Source of the DNA: Acidovorax delafieldii | Lineage (GTDB): Bacteria; Pseudomonadota; Gammaproteobacteria; Burkholderiales; Burkholderiaceae_C | NCBI GenBank assembly: GCA_002377855.1 | Contig: DFQQ01000030.1 | Span: 62,001 to 126,000 of the forward strand | Length of the DNA stretch: 64,000 nt | Direction: 5' to 3' | Shown here: piece after piece, positions 9,574 to 17,909 of the stretch | Numbering within the stretch: position 1 is the stretch's first letter | How the letters are laid out: the number at the start of each line of letters is the position of its first letter | The notes under the pieces: model-generated | Database searches by the model: none | Seen by the model: the letters and a program-made list of their open reading frames with translations, nothing else | What the model was told of the DNA's origin: nothing | Position numbers and translations under genes: made by a program

Positions 9574-10641
9574 ATGAAGATCGCAGTTCTACCGGGTGAC
9601 GGCATCGGTACCGAAATCGTGGCCGAGGCCGTCAAGGTCCTCAAGGCGCTCGACCTGAAATTCGAGATGGAATCCGCCCTGGTCGGCGGCGCCGCGTACG
9701 AGGCCCACGGCCATCCGCTGCCCGATTCGACCCTCAAGCTCGCCAAGGAAGCCGACGCCATCCTGTTCGGTGCCGTGGGCGACTGGAAGTACGACAAGCT
9801 CGACCGGCCCCTGCGCCCCGAACAGGCCATCCTGGGCCTGCGCAAGAACCTGGGCCTGTTCGCCAACTTCCGCCCCGCCATCTGCTACGAGCAACTGGTG
9901 GGCGCATCCAGCCTCAAGCCTGAACTGATCGCGGGCCTCGATATCCTCATCATCCGCGAGCTGACGGGCGACATCTACTTCGGCCAGCCCCGTGGCCGTC
10001 GCACAGCGGTGGATGGCCACTTCCCCGGTGCCGAAGAAGCGTTTGACACCATGCGCTACAGCCGCCCCGAGATCGAGCGCATCGCCCACGTGGCCTTCCA
10101 AGCCGCCCGCAAGCGCAGCAAGAAGGTCACCAGCGTGGACAAGGCCAACGTGCTCGAAACCTTCCAGTTCTGGAAGGATGTGGTCACCGACGTGCACAAG
10201 GAATACCCCGACGTCGAGCTGCAGCACATGTACGTGGACAACGCGGCCATGCAACTGGTCAAAGCCCCCAAGGCGTTTGACGTGGTGGTCACCGGCAACA
10301 TGTTTGGCGACATCCTGTCGGACGAAGCCTCCATGCTCACCGGCTCCATCGGCATGCTGCCCTCGGCCAGCCTGAACAGCAGCAACCAGGGCCTGTACGA
10401 ACCCAGCCACGGCAGCGCGCCCGACATCGCCGGGAAGGGCGTGGCCAACCCGCTGGCCACCATCCTGTCGGCCGCGATGATGCTGCGCTTCAGCCTGAAC
10501 CAGGAAGCCGCCGCCCTGCGCATCGAAGCGGCTGTGCAGAAGGTGCTGGCGCAAGGTTTGCGCACGCCCGACATCTACAGCGAAGGCACCACCAAGGTGG
10601 GCACCGTGCAGATGGGGGATGCGGTGGTGAAGGCGCTGTAA
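9574..10641 (+). CDS. leuB: 3-isopropylmalate dehydrogenase
   Basis: NAD-dependent oxidative decarboxylation of 3-isopropylmalate to 2-oxoisocaproate, the third leucine-specific step. The 355-residue cytoplasmic enzyme starts MKIAVLPGDGIGTEIV. It has RKNLGLFANFRP (substrate-binding arginines), RELTGDIYFGQPRG, KANVLETFQFWKDV, and NMFGDILSDEASMLTGSIGMLPSASL with the metal-binding aspartates, followed by EPSHGSAPDIAGKGVANP in the NAD loop. Length is normal. A terminator follows, so asd downstream has separate control. Confidence 0.98.
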   Translation: MKIAVLPGDGIGTEIVAEAVKVLKALDLKFEMESALVGGAAYEAHGHPLPDSTLKLAKEADAILFGAVGDWKYDKLDRPLRPEQAILGLRKNLGLFANFRPAICYEQLVGASSLKPELIAGLDILIIRELTGDIYFGQPRGRRTAVDGHFPGAEEAFDTMRYSRPEIERIAHVAFQAARKRSKKVTSVDKANVLETFQFWKDVVTDVHKEYPDVELQHMYVDNAAMQLVKAPKAFDVVVTGNMFGDILSDEASMLTGSIGMLPSASLNSSNQGLYEPSHGSAPDIAGKGVANPLATILSAAMMLRFSLNQEAAALRIEAAVQKVLAQGLRTPDIYSEGTTKVGTVQMGDAVVKAL

Positions 10642-10673
10642 ATCAGCCGGAGCGCTTGTACCGTCCTTGAACC

Positions 10674-10705
10674 CGAGGCGATTCTTGCGAATCGCCTTTT
10701 TGCTT
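10674..10705 (+). terminator. Rho-independent terminator of the leu genes
   Basis: AGGCGATTC (10676-10684) pairs with GAATCGCCT (10689-10697) around a TTGC loop, followed by TTTTTGCTTT. It lies 35 bases after the leuB stop. Confidence 0.88.
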
Positions 10706-10807
10706 TCTGAACGCGCGCCAACTCTTTGAGCCGCAGAAGCGGGCTCCAAAAATCGGGGCAGATGGCTACCCTCTTGCATTGGCAGGCCCGCCTGCAGCAC
10801 GATCCAT

Positions 10808-10813
10808 TACAAT
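10808..10813 (+). promoter_or_regulatory. Candidate -10 box for the asd leader transcript
   Basis: TACAAT lies nine bases before the ATG of the putative leader peptide. If used, transcription would start at about 10820, giving a leader peptide with almost no 5' untranslated region. No good -35 box is present at 17 bases; TTGCAT at 10774-10779 is too far away. Confidence 0.4.
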
Positions 10814-10821
10814 CCAGGCCC

Positions 10822-10926
10822 ATGTTTGCCGCCCAATCGTTCGCCCTGAACACAGCACCCGCCGCCAAGGCCAGTGTTATTGCGCGCGCAATCACCACCA
10901 AAACCACGACCATTATTAAGGGCTGA
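10822..10926 (+). CDS. Putative Thr/Ile/Lys-rich leader peptide of asd
   Basis: A 34-codon open frame upstream of asd. Its last ten residues before the final Gly are ITTKTTTIIK (codons 10891-10920): five Thr, three Ile and two Lys in ten codons. Asd makes the shared precursor of Lys, Thr, Met and Ile, so these are end-product amino acids. The layout (short peptide, control codons at its end, then overlapping hairpins) is that of classical attenuation such as thrL or ilvL. There is no clear Shine-Dalgarno sequence; a TACAAT box suggests near-leaderless translation. This is inference from the sequence only. Confidence 0.6.
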   Translation: MFAAQSFALNTAPAAKASVIARAITTKTTTIIKG

Positions 10927-10930
10927 TCCA

Positions 10931-11000
10931 GCTCCGGTACCGTCGTGCGCCCTCCCTGGCCAGACGAGCCGGGGCAAACAGTCTGGTCTGGCACTGTTTC
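10931..11000 (+). promoter_or_regulatory. Candidate attenuator upstream of asd
   Basis: Two mutually exclusive structures are visible. One pairs GCTCCGG (10931-10937) with CCGGGGC (10969-10975), with an inner CGTC/GACG stem (10941-10944 with 10963-10966). The other pairs GCCAGAC (10959-10965) with GTCTGGC (10986-10992), followed by ACTGTTTCTT. The second would be the terminator and the first the antiterminator favoured when a ribosome stalls on the leader. The T-run is weak, so it may instead act on translation. Confidence 0.5.
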
Positions 11001-11021
11001 TTAATCTGAAAGGGCGTTGAA

Positions 11022-12152
11022 ATGAGCAAGTTGGTAGGTTTGGTCGGCTGGCGCGGCATGGTCGGCTCGGTGTTGATGGACCGCATGATCGAAGAAAAAG
11101 ACTTCGACCTGATCGAGCCATTGTTCTTCTCCACATCTAACGCCGGTGGCAAGGCCCCCGCGCAAGCGAAGAACGAAACCACACTGCAGGACGCGTTCAA
11201 CATCGACGCCCTCAAGCGCTGCGACATCATCATCACCGCGCAAGGCGGTGACTACACGTCTGAAGTCTTCCCCAAGCTGCGCGCTACCGGCTGGAACGGC
11301 CACTGGATTGATGCTGCCTCCACCCTGCGCATGGAAAAAGACGCGGTCATCATCCTTGACCCTGTGAACATGCCAGTCATCAAAGATGCACTGGCCAACG
11401 GTGGCAAGAACTGGGTGGGCGGCAACTGCACCGTGAGCTGCATGTTGATGGGCGTGGGCGCACTGTACAAGGCTGGTTTGGTGGAATGGATGAGCACCCA
11501 GACCTACCAGGCTGCATCCGGCGGCGGCGCCCAGCACATGCGCGAACTGCTTACCCAATACGGCACGCTGAACGCCGAAGTGAAAGCGCTGCTCGACGAC
11601 CCCAAGAGCGCCATCCTGGAAATCGATCGCAAGGTCATCGCCAAGCAGCGCGCATTGACGGGCGGTGAAACCGCTAACTTTGGCGTGCCCCTGGGCGGTT
11701 CGCTGATCCCCTGGATCGACAAAGACTTGGGCAATGGCCAATCCAAGGAAGAATGGAAGGGCATGGCGGAGACGAACAAGATCCTGGGCATGGGTGAAGG
11801 CTTCAACTCCGCCGCCATTCCTGTCGACGGCTTCTGCGTGCGCGTGGGCGCCATGCGCTGCCACAGTCAGGCGCTGACGTTCAAGCTCAAGAAGGACGTA
11901 CCCGTGGCTGACATCGAGGCCATGATTGCCGCTGACAACGAGTGGGTGAAAGTGGTACCCAACACCCGCGAGGCCACCATCAAGGACCTGACCCCCGTGG
12001 CGGTGACCGGCACCATGACCATCCCCGTGGGTCGCATCCGCAAGCTGGCGATGGGCCCTGAATACCTGGGCGCGTTCACCATCGGCGACCAGTTGCTTTG
12101 GGGGGCGGCAGAGCCACTGCGCCGTATGCTTCGCATCCTTCTGGCCGCCTGA
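11022..12152 (+). CDS. asd: Aspartate-semialdehyde dehydrogenase
   Basis: NADPH-dependent reduction of aspartyl phosphate to aspartate semialdehyde, the branch-point precursor for lysine/diaminopimelate, threonine, methionine and isoleucine. The 376-residue protein starts MSKLVGLVGWRGMVGSVLMDRM (nucleotide-binding loop) and is of the long Gram-negative type. The active-site cysteine is in VGGNCTVSC (C136). SGGGAQHMREL and VDGFCVRVGAMRCHSQA follow. It is preceded by the leader-peptide region and followed by a strong terminator, so it seems to be transcribed alone. Confidence 0.98.
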   Translation: MSKLVGLVGWRGMVGSVLMDRMIEEKDFDLIEPLFFSTSNAGGKAPAQAKNETTLQDAFNIDALKRCDIIITAQGGDYTSEVFPKLRATGWNGHWIDAASTLRMEKDAVIILDPVNMPVIKDALANGGKNWVGGNCTVSCMLMGVGALYKAGLVEWMSTQTYQAASGGGAQHMRELLTQYGTLNAEVKALLDDPKSAILEIDRKVIAKQRALTGGETANFGVPLGGSLIPWIDKDLGNGQSKEEWKGMAETNKILGMGEGFNSAAIPVDGFCVRVGAMRCHSQALTFKLKKDVPVADIEAMIAADNEWVKVVPNTREATIKDLTPVAVTGTMTIPVGRIRKLAMGPEYLGAFTIGDQLLWGAAEPLRRMLRILLAA

Positions 12153-12169
12153 TTAGCCAAGCCCTATCC

Positions 12170-12202
12170 AGCGCGCAAAACTCCAGTTTTGCGCGCTTTT
12201 TT
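12170..12202 (+). terminator. Rho-independent terminator of asd
   Basis: A 13-bp perfect stem, AGCGCGCAAAACT (12170-12182) with AGTTTTGCGCGCT (12185-12197), is followed by TTTTTT. Confidence 0.92.
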
Positions 12203-12381
12203 CTTACCGTGCGCGGAAACAACCAGTTACGCCACGTTGCCGAATGGCAACATGTTTTTGCACCAATTTGGGGCGCACTGTCTGCCACCAAAGCTTCGAC
12301 CCCACCTCAGCTTGTCACTGCAAAACATTGCTGCTATGGTGCTTTTTACATATTTTCACGCGCCGGGGCGGGAACCCAATC

Positions 12382-14979
12382 ATGAGAAAAACAGCACCGC
12401 TCGACCGAGCCGCACAAACCAATCAGTTGATGGCAAACATGCATCGTTGGAAATTTTCAGCTCTTGCGGCCGCGGCCGTGCTCTCCGCCGGCTTCTACGC
12501 CAGCGAAGCGTCTGCTTTGGCCCTGGGCCGCATCACGGTGCAATCGGCCCTCGGTGAGCCCCTGCGCGCCGAGATCGACGTGCCCCAGATCACCCCTGCC
12601 GAAGCAGAAACGCTCCGCGCCACCACGGCATCGCCTGAAGTGTTCCGCTCGCAAGGGATGGAATTCACGCCCCTGATGAACGCATTGCAAGTGCAATTGC
12701 AACGCCGCGCCGACGGAAGTGCCGTGCTGCGCGTGACCAGCGACCGCCCCGTGAACGACCCCTTTGTCGATCTTGTTCTGGACACCACCTGGGGCACAGG
12801 CAAGATCGTTCGCAGCTACACGATGCTGTTCGACCCACCAGCATTGCGTCGCGCCTCCCCCACAGTGACGGCATCTCCGCAGGTCACCGCCCAGGCTTCG
12901 GCACAACCGACAGCACCCGCGCGTACGGCCAGCGCTCCCGCCTCAGCACCAGCGCCACGCGCTTCGGCTGCGCCCCGCGCCTCCTCCACAGACGGCGTCA
13001 CCGTCAAGCCGGGGGATACAGCAGGCCGCATCGCCAACGCCCACCGTCCGGCAGATGTGTCACTGGACCAGATGCTCGTGGCCATGATGCGCGCCAATCC
13101 TGATGCATTCATCGGTGGCAATGTGAACCGCGTTCGCGCGGGCGCAGTGCTTCAAATGCCCGACGAGGCTGCCGCGAAGTCCGTCCCGACCAGCGAAGCG
13201 CGCCAAATCCTGTCAGCACAAAGCCGCGACTTCAATACATTCCGCCGCAAGCTCGCAGACGCTGCGCCCAGCACGACCGTCGCCTCGGCGGAACGCTCGG
13301 CCAGCGGCAAGGTGCAAGCCCAGGTCGAGGACCGCAAGCCAGCAACAGCAGCACCTGACAAGCTGACCCTTTCCAAGGGCTCGCTGAAAGGTCAGAAGGC
13401 GGCGGAAGACCAGTTGGCGAAAGACAAGCAAGCCAGCGAGGCCAACGCCCGCATGGCGGAGTTGTCCAAGAACATCAGCGACCTGAACAAGGTTGGCGCG
13501 GCATCGGCAGCAGGCGCATCGCCTGCCCCTGCCGCCACCGCTAGCAGCCCGGCTGCGGTCAAGCTGGAAGGGCCTGGCGTGCCCGCCACGCCAGTTGCGC
13601 CCGAAGCCCCCGCATCCGCGCCCGCAGTGCCATCGGAAGCCGCCAGCGTGCCTACAGAAGCGGCATCGGCCGCGTCTGATGCAGCCTCTGCCCCGGCAAC
13701 AGAGGCATCGGCACCTGCACCTGCTGCATCCAAGCCCCAGGTCGTGCTTCCGCCTCCAGCGCCCATCGAGGAGCCCAGTTTCTTCTCGGGGCTGATGGAC
13801 GACCCGCTGATCCCCTTGGCCGGTGGCGGCCTGCTGGCCCTGCTGGTGGGCTACGGCGTGTACCGCGCGATGCAGCGTCGCCGCAACGCTGGCGGCGTAG
13901 ACAGCTCTTTCATGGAAAGCCGCATCCAGCCCGATTCGTTCTTCGGAGCAAGCGGCGGCCAGCGCATTGACACGGCCAACAGCGAGATGACCACGGGTGG
14001 CTCGTCCATGGCCTACTCACCGAGCCAGCTCGATGCCGGTGGCGATGTGGATCCTGTTGCGGAAGCAGACGTGTACTTGGCTTACGGTCGTGATCTGCAA
14101 GCGGAAGAGATCCTGAAAGAAGCGATTCGTCATAATCCTGCACGCGTGTCGGTTCACGTCAAGCTGGGTGAGATCTACGCCAAGCGCCAGGACCGCAAGG
14201 CCCTGGAAGCCGTGGCGGGGGAAGTGTTCAAGCTGACCCAAGGAGAAGGGCCAGACTGGGCACGCATCACCGAACTGGGGCGTAACCTTGACCCGGAAAA
14301 CCCGCTGTACCAGCCCGGCGGCCGTCCAGGCGGCGATGCCGCTCCTCAAATCCCCGTAGGCGGTTTTGCATCCACCATGCCAGGCGCAGCCGGTGCCGGT
14401 GCCGCTGCAGGTGCCGCATTGCCATCCGACCTGGACTTGGACCTGGACCTGGATTTGCCCGATGACGCTCTGACCGACGCGCCCGCAGCTGGCGGGTTTG
14501 CGGCAGCCGCAGCGGCGTCTGGCTTGTCCCCTGAGGTGGAACTGCCCTCACTGGACGATTCCGAACCAGTGACAGCCCGCGCCCCCATCTCCGAGTCGGC
14601 GCCTACGCTAGAACCAGTGAACATGCCGAACGACTTGAGCATGCTGCCGTCTGGCTTGACGCCCCTGTCGGATGCGCCAGACAACAATACGCTGGAGTTC
14701 GACCTTGGAGACCTGTCGCTCGACCTGACAGCACCTGCCACTTCTGCGTCCATCGGCGGCACGGAAGAAATCACCACGGCATCTGCACCGATGGGTGACG
14801 ATGACGACGGCGAGGCAGCTGCGCACGATGACCCGCTGGCCACCAAACTGGCTCTGGCAGAGGAGTTCAACGCCATTGGCGACACGGACGGCGCGCGCAC
14901 CCTGATCGAGGAAGTGGTGGCAGAGGCGACTGGGCCGCTCAAGACCCGCGCCCAGCGACTGTTGGCTGAACTGGGCTGA
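12382..14979 (+). CDS. fimV: FimV/HubP-type polar protein
   Basis: An 865-residue inner-membrane protein of the FimV family, which in other bacteria recruits factors to the cell pole and supports type IV pilus function. After a polar N-terminus there is a signal-like segment (WKFSALAAAAVLSAG, about 22-36), the FimV N-terminal domain (ITVQSALGEPLRAEIDVP, about 50-145), a LysM domain (about 204-262), a coiled region (about 320-370), an Ala/Pro-rich linker, one membrane helix (about 474-495), TPR-like repeats, an acidic stretch with DLDLDLDLDLP, and the conserved C-terminal FimV domain (about 816-865). ATG 12382 is used; ATG 12430 is also possible. truA overlaps its stop. Confidence 0.88.
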   Translation: MRKTAPLDRAAQTNQLMANMHRWKFSALAAAAVLSAGFYASEASALALGRITVQSALGEPLRAEIDVPQITPAEAETLRATTASPEVFRSQGMEFTPLMNALQVQLQRRADGSAVLRVTSDRPVNDPFVDLVLDTTWGTGKIVRSYTMLFDPPALRRASPTVTASPQVTAQASAQPTAPARTASAPASAPAPRASAAPRASSTDGVTVKPGDTAGRIANAHRPADVSLDQMLVAMMRANPDAFIGGNVNRVRAGAVLQMPDEAAAKSVPTSEARQILSAQSRDFNTFRRKLADAAPSTTVASAERSASGKVQAQVEDRKPATAAPDKLTLSKGSLKGQKAAEDQLAKDKQASEANARMAELSKNISDLNKVGAASAAGASPAPAATASSPAAVKLEGPGVPATPVAPEAPASAPAVPSEAASVPTEAASAASDAASAPATEASAPAPAASKPQVVLPPPAPIEEPSFFSGLMDDPLIPLAGGGLLALLVGYGVYRAMQRRRNAGGVDSSFMESRIQPDSFFGASGGQRIDTANSEMTTGGSSMAYSPSQLDAGGDVDPVAEADVYLAYGRDLQAEEILKEAIRHNPARVSVHVKLGEIYAKRQDRKALEAVAGEVFKLTQGEGPDWARITELGRNLDPENPLYQPGGRPGGDAAPQIPVGGFASTMPGAAGAGAAAGAALPSDLDLDLDLDLPDDALTDAPAAGGFAAAAAASGLSPEVELPSLDDSEPVTARAPISESAPTLEPVNMPNDLSMLPSGLTPLSDAPDNNTLEFDLGDLSLDLTAPATSASIGGTEEITTASAPMGDDDDGEAAAHDDPLATKLALAEEFNAIGDTDGARTLIEEVVAEATGPLKTRAQRLLAELG

Positions 14980-15854
14980 TGCAGCCAGAGCCACAGCCGA
15001 ACAATCTGCCCCATGCCCCGTCCTCCAATGCCACCGTGAGGATGGCGTTGGGGGTGAGTTACAACGGGCAAACCTACAACGGCTGGCAGAGCCAGCTGTC
15101 TGGCAATACCGTTCAAGACAAATTGGAAGCGGCCCTGAGCCGCTTTGCCACGCATGGCGTGAGCACATTGTGCGCAGGCCGCACTGACAGCGGGGTACAC
15201 GGCCTGATGCAGGTTGTGCACTTCGATACCCCCTTGCGTCGCCCTGATGCGTCATGGGTGCGAGGCACCAACACCTTTTTGCCGCCAGATATTGCCGTGC
15301 AGTGGGCGCGGCAGGTTCCGCAGGGCTTTCATGCACGCGCCAGCGCCACGGCACGGCGCTATGCCTATGTGCTGCTCCAGTCGCCTGTGCGCCCCAGCGT
15401 CGAAACAGGACGTGTGGGCTGGATACACCACCCGCTTGACGGGCCCGCCATGCGCGAAGCCGCCGGAGTACTGCTGGGCGAGCACGATTTCACCTCCTTC
15501 AGGGCATCCGCATGCCAAGCCAAGTCGCCGGTCAAGACGCTGCAGCGTATTGAGATTTCCTGCCACCGCACTTCTTCCCCCGATCCGGGCTTGGGGTGGA
15601 GCCCGTGTTACTGGCACTTCGAGTTCGAAGCCAATGCTTTCTTGCACCACATGATTCGCAACATCATGGGGTGCCTCATCGCCGTGGGCACCGGCAAGCA
15701 GCCCGTAGACTGGATGCAGCAGGTGCTGCACGCGCGTTCACGCGACGCAGCAGCCCCCACTTTTTCGCCCGACGGGCTCTATTTCCTGGGTCCGGTCTAC
15801 GACGCACAGTGGGGCCTGCCAGAGCGCACTCCACCTTTTGACTGGCTGCCATGA
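14979..15854 (+). CDS. truA: tRNA pseudouridine(38-40) synthase
   Basis: Converts uridines 38-40 in tRNA anticodon stems to pseudouridine. The 291-residue protein has the catalytic aspartate in CAGRTDSGVHG (D70), YNGWQSQ upstream, and FEFEANAFLHHMIRNIMG near residue 210. The ATG overlaps the fimV stop (TGATG), so the two are translationally coupled. The first ~20 residues precede the conserved core, so an internal start at ATG 15042 remains possible. trpF overlaps its 3' end by four bases. Confidence 0.95.
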   Translation: MQPEPQPNNLPHAPSSNATVRMALGVSYNGQTYNGWQSQLSGNTVQDKLEAALSRFATHGVSTLCAGRTDSGVHGLMQVVHFDTPLRRPDASWVRGTNTFLPPDIAVQWARQVPQGFHARASATARRYAYVLLQSPVRPSVETGRVGWIHHPLDGPAMREAAGVLLGEHDFTSFRASACQAKSPVKTLQRIEISCHRTSSPDPGLGWSPCYWHFEFEANAFLHHMIRNIMGCLIAVGTGKQPVDWMQQVLHARSRDAAAPTFSPDGLYFLGPVYDAQWGLPERTPPFDWLP

Positions 15855-16648
15855 CCCAAGACCTCCGAGCCCCCGTCCATGCACCGATCATCCCCGCCGA
15901 GGGCCGGTCACTGCGGCTAGGCGCGCTGGAGCGCACCAGGATCAAAATTTGCGGACTTACCCGGGAGGAAGATGTAGACGCCGCCGTAGCGGCCGGGGCC
16001 GATGCGGTGGGTTTTGTGCTCTACGCCCCCAGTCCCCGCGCTGTCACACCCGAGCGGGCGGCGCAGTTGGCTCGCAGATTGCCACCGTTTGTCACGCCCG
16101 TGCTGCTGTTCGTGAACGAAATCGCTACAACTATCATAGCTAGCAGCGCAATGGTGGCGGGCGCTTTGGTGCAATTTCATGGTGACGAATCACCTGCAGA
16201 TTGCTGGTTGGCGACGGGGCGCGGAGCACGTCCCTATCTGCGCGCGGCGCGCATACCCCTAGGCGACGGGGCTGAACACTTCGACCTCGTAAAATACGCG
16301 CAGGATTTTTCACACGCCCAGGCCATTCTGCTCGACGCCCATGTCGACGGTTATGGCGGTGGCGGCAAGGCATTCAATTGGTCACTCCTTCCACCAAGCG
16401 TCAGCTCTCACCTCGTTTTGTCTGGTGGACTCACGCCTGCAAACGTGACCGATGGCATTTTGCAAGTCCGCCCGCGAGGCCTCTCGCTGGCGGTTGATGT
16501 CAGCTCCGGCGTTGAAACCGATGGCCCCGATGGCAAGCCCATCAAGGGCATCAAGGACGCCGAGAAAATCCATCGCTTCGTAGCCGCCGTGCGTGCGGCC
16601 GATGCTCAACTTGCAAAGAACCCCCATGAGCTCTTATCAACAACCTGA
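15851..16648 (+). CDS. trpF: Phosphoribosylanthranilate isomerase
   Basis: Isomerises phosphoribosylanthranilate in tryptophan synthesis. The 265-residue TIM-barrel protein has the catalytic cysteine in IKICGLTREED (C34) and the catalytic aspartate in ILLDAHVDGYGG (D162); GALVQFHGDE and VLSGGLTPANV are family motifs. A ~30-residue extension precedes the barrel. Residues ~92-109 are encoded by a reverse-oriented copy of the dispersed AGCGC-N10 repeat that stays in frame; the segment is a variable helix, so activity is probably kept. It overlaps truA by four bases and trpB by 23. Confidence 0.95.
   Translation: MTQDLRAPVHAPIIPAEGRSLRLGALERTRIKICGLTREEDVDAAVAAGADAVGFVLYAPSPRAVTPERAAQLARRLPPFVTPVLLFVNEIATTIIASSAMVAGALVQFHGDESPADCWLATGRGARPYLRAARIPLGDGAEHFDLVKYAQDFSHAQAILLDAHVDGYGGGGKAFNWSLLPPSVSSHLVLSGGLTPANVTDGILQVRPRGLSLAVDVSSGVETDGPDGKPIKGIKDAEKIHRFVAAVRAADAQLAKNPHELLSTT
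16125..16176 (-). repeat. Dispersed AGCGC-N10 repeat inside trpF
   Basis: Read on the minus strand: AGCGC (16165-16161), ten bases, TGCGC (16150-16146), then TGCTAGCTATGATAG and ending TTGTAG. The spacing matches all other copies. It lies in frame within trpF with no stop codon. Confidence 0.65.
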
Positions 16649-17909
16649 CGCCTCCGGCCACTTCGGGACCTACGGTGGCAGCTTCGTCAGCGAAACCCTC
16701 ACCCACGCCATCCTGGAACTGCGCGAGGCCTATGCCCGCTACCAGAACGACCCCGAGTTTCTGGCGGAATTCCACTACGAACTCAAGCATTTCGTGGGCC
16801 GCCCCTCGCCTATCTACCATGCCGCGCGCACCAGCCGCGAGATGGGTGGCGCGCAGATTTACCTCAAGCGCGAAGACCTGAACCACACAGGCGCCCACAA
16901 GATCAACAACGTGATCGGCCAGGCCATGCTGGCCAAGCGCATGGGCAAGCCCCGCGTAATTGCCGAAACCGGCGCAGGCCAGCACGGCGTGGCCACGGCC
17001 ACCATTTGCGCCCGCTACGGCTTGGAGTGCTTGGTGTACATGGGCGCCGAGGACGTGAAGCGCCAAAGCCCCAATGTTTACCGCATGAAGCTGCTGGGCG
17101 CGACCGTGGTGCCCGTGGAATCGGGCAGCAAGACCCTGAAAGATGCCCTGAACGACGCCATGCGCGACTGGGTGGCCAATGTGGACAACACCTTCTACAT
17201 CATCGGTACGGTGGCGGGCCCGCACCCTTATCCGATGATGGTGCGCGACTTCCAGAGCGTGATCGGCAAGGAGTGCATTGAGCAAATGCCCACCATGCTG
17301 GCCGAGCAAAAGGTGCTGGGCGAGCAGCCTGACGCCGTCATCGCCTGCGTGGGCGGCGGCAGCAATGCCATGGGCATCTTCCACCCCTACATTCCGTTTG
17401 AAAAAACGCGCCTCATTGGCGTGGAGGCGGCGGGTGAAGGCCTGGACTCGGGCAAGCACTCGGCGTCGCTGCAAAAGGGCAGCGCAGGTGTGCTGCACGG
17501 CAACCGCACGTTCATCCTGCAGGACGACAACGGCCAGATCACCGAAACCCACAGCATCAGCGCAGGCCTGGACTACCCTGGCGTTGGCCCCGAGCACGCG
17601 TGGCTGCAGGAAATCGGCCGGGCCGAATACGTCGGCATCACCGACAAGGAAGCGCTGGACGCCTTCCACTACCTGTGCCGCACCGAAGGCATCATCCCCG
17701 CGCTGGAGTCAAGCCACGCCGTGGCCTATGCGATGAAGCTGGCCAAGACGATGCGCGCAGACCAGTCGATTTTGGTCAACCTTTCAGGCCGTGGCGACAA
17801 GGACATTGGCACGGTGGCCGACCTCAGCGGTGCCGATTTTTTCTGCCGCCCCAGCTGCCAGGGGCAGTCCGTCAAGGGCGGCGAACAACCCGTCAAGGTG
17901 GTCAAATGA
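16626..17909 (+). CDS. trpB: Tryptophan synthase beta subunit
   Basis: PLP-dependent condensation of indole with serine to give tryptophan; it forms the alpha2-beta2 complex with TrpA. The 427-residue protein has the PLP lysine in EDLNHTGAHKINN (K92), and CVGGGSNAMGIF, the phosphate-binding glycine loop. The start is ATG 16626 (MSSYQQPDASGHFGTYGGSF); it overlaps the end of trpF by 23 bases, and its stop overlaps trpA (ATGA), indicating tight coupling. The C-terminal tail after GRGDKDI is slightly longer than in enterobacteria. Confidence 0.98.
   Translation: MSSYQQPDASGHFGTYGGSFVSETLTHAILELREAYARYQNDPEFLAEFHYELKHFVGRPSPIYHAARTSREMGGAQIYLKREDLNHTGAHKINNVIGQAMLAKRMGKPRVIAETGAGQHGVATATICARYGLECLVYMGAEDVKRQSPNVYRMKLLGATVVPVESGSKTLKDALNDAMRDWVANVDNTFYIIGTVAGPHPYPMMVRDFQSVIGKECIEQMPTMLAEQKVLGEQPDAVIACVGGGSNAMGIFHPYIPFEKTRLIGVEAAGEGLDSGKHSASLQKGSAGVLHGNRTFILQDDNGQITETHSISAGLDYPGVGPEHAWLQEIGRAEYVGITDKEALDAFHYLCRTEGIIPALESSHAVAYAMKLAKTMRADQSILVNLSGRGDKDIGTVADLSGADFFCRPSCQGQSVKGGEQPVKVVK

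Noticed and set aside
9589..10800. Long antisense open frame opposite leuB
   Set aside because: Composition typical of an antisense shadow; leuB is certain.
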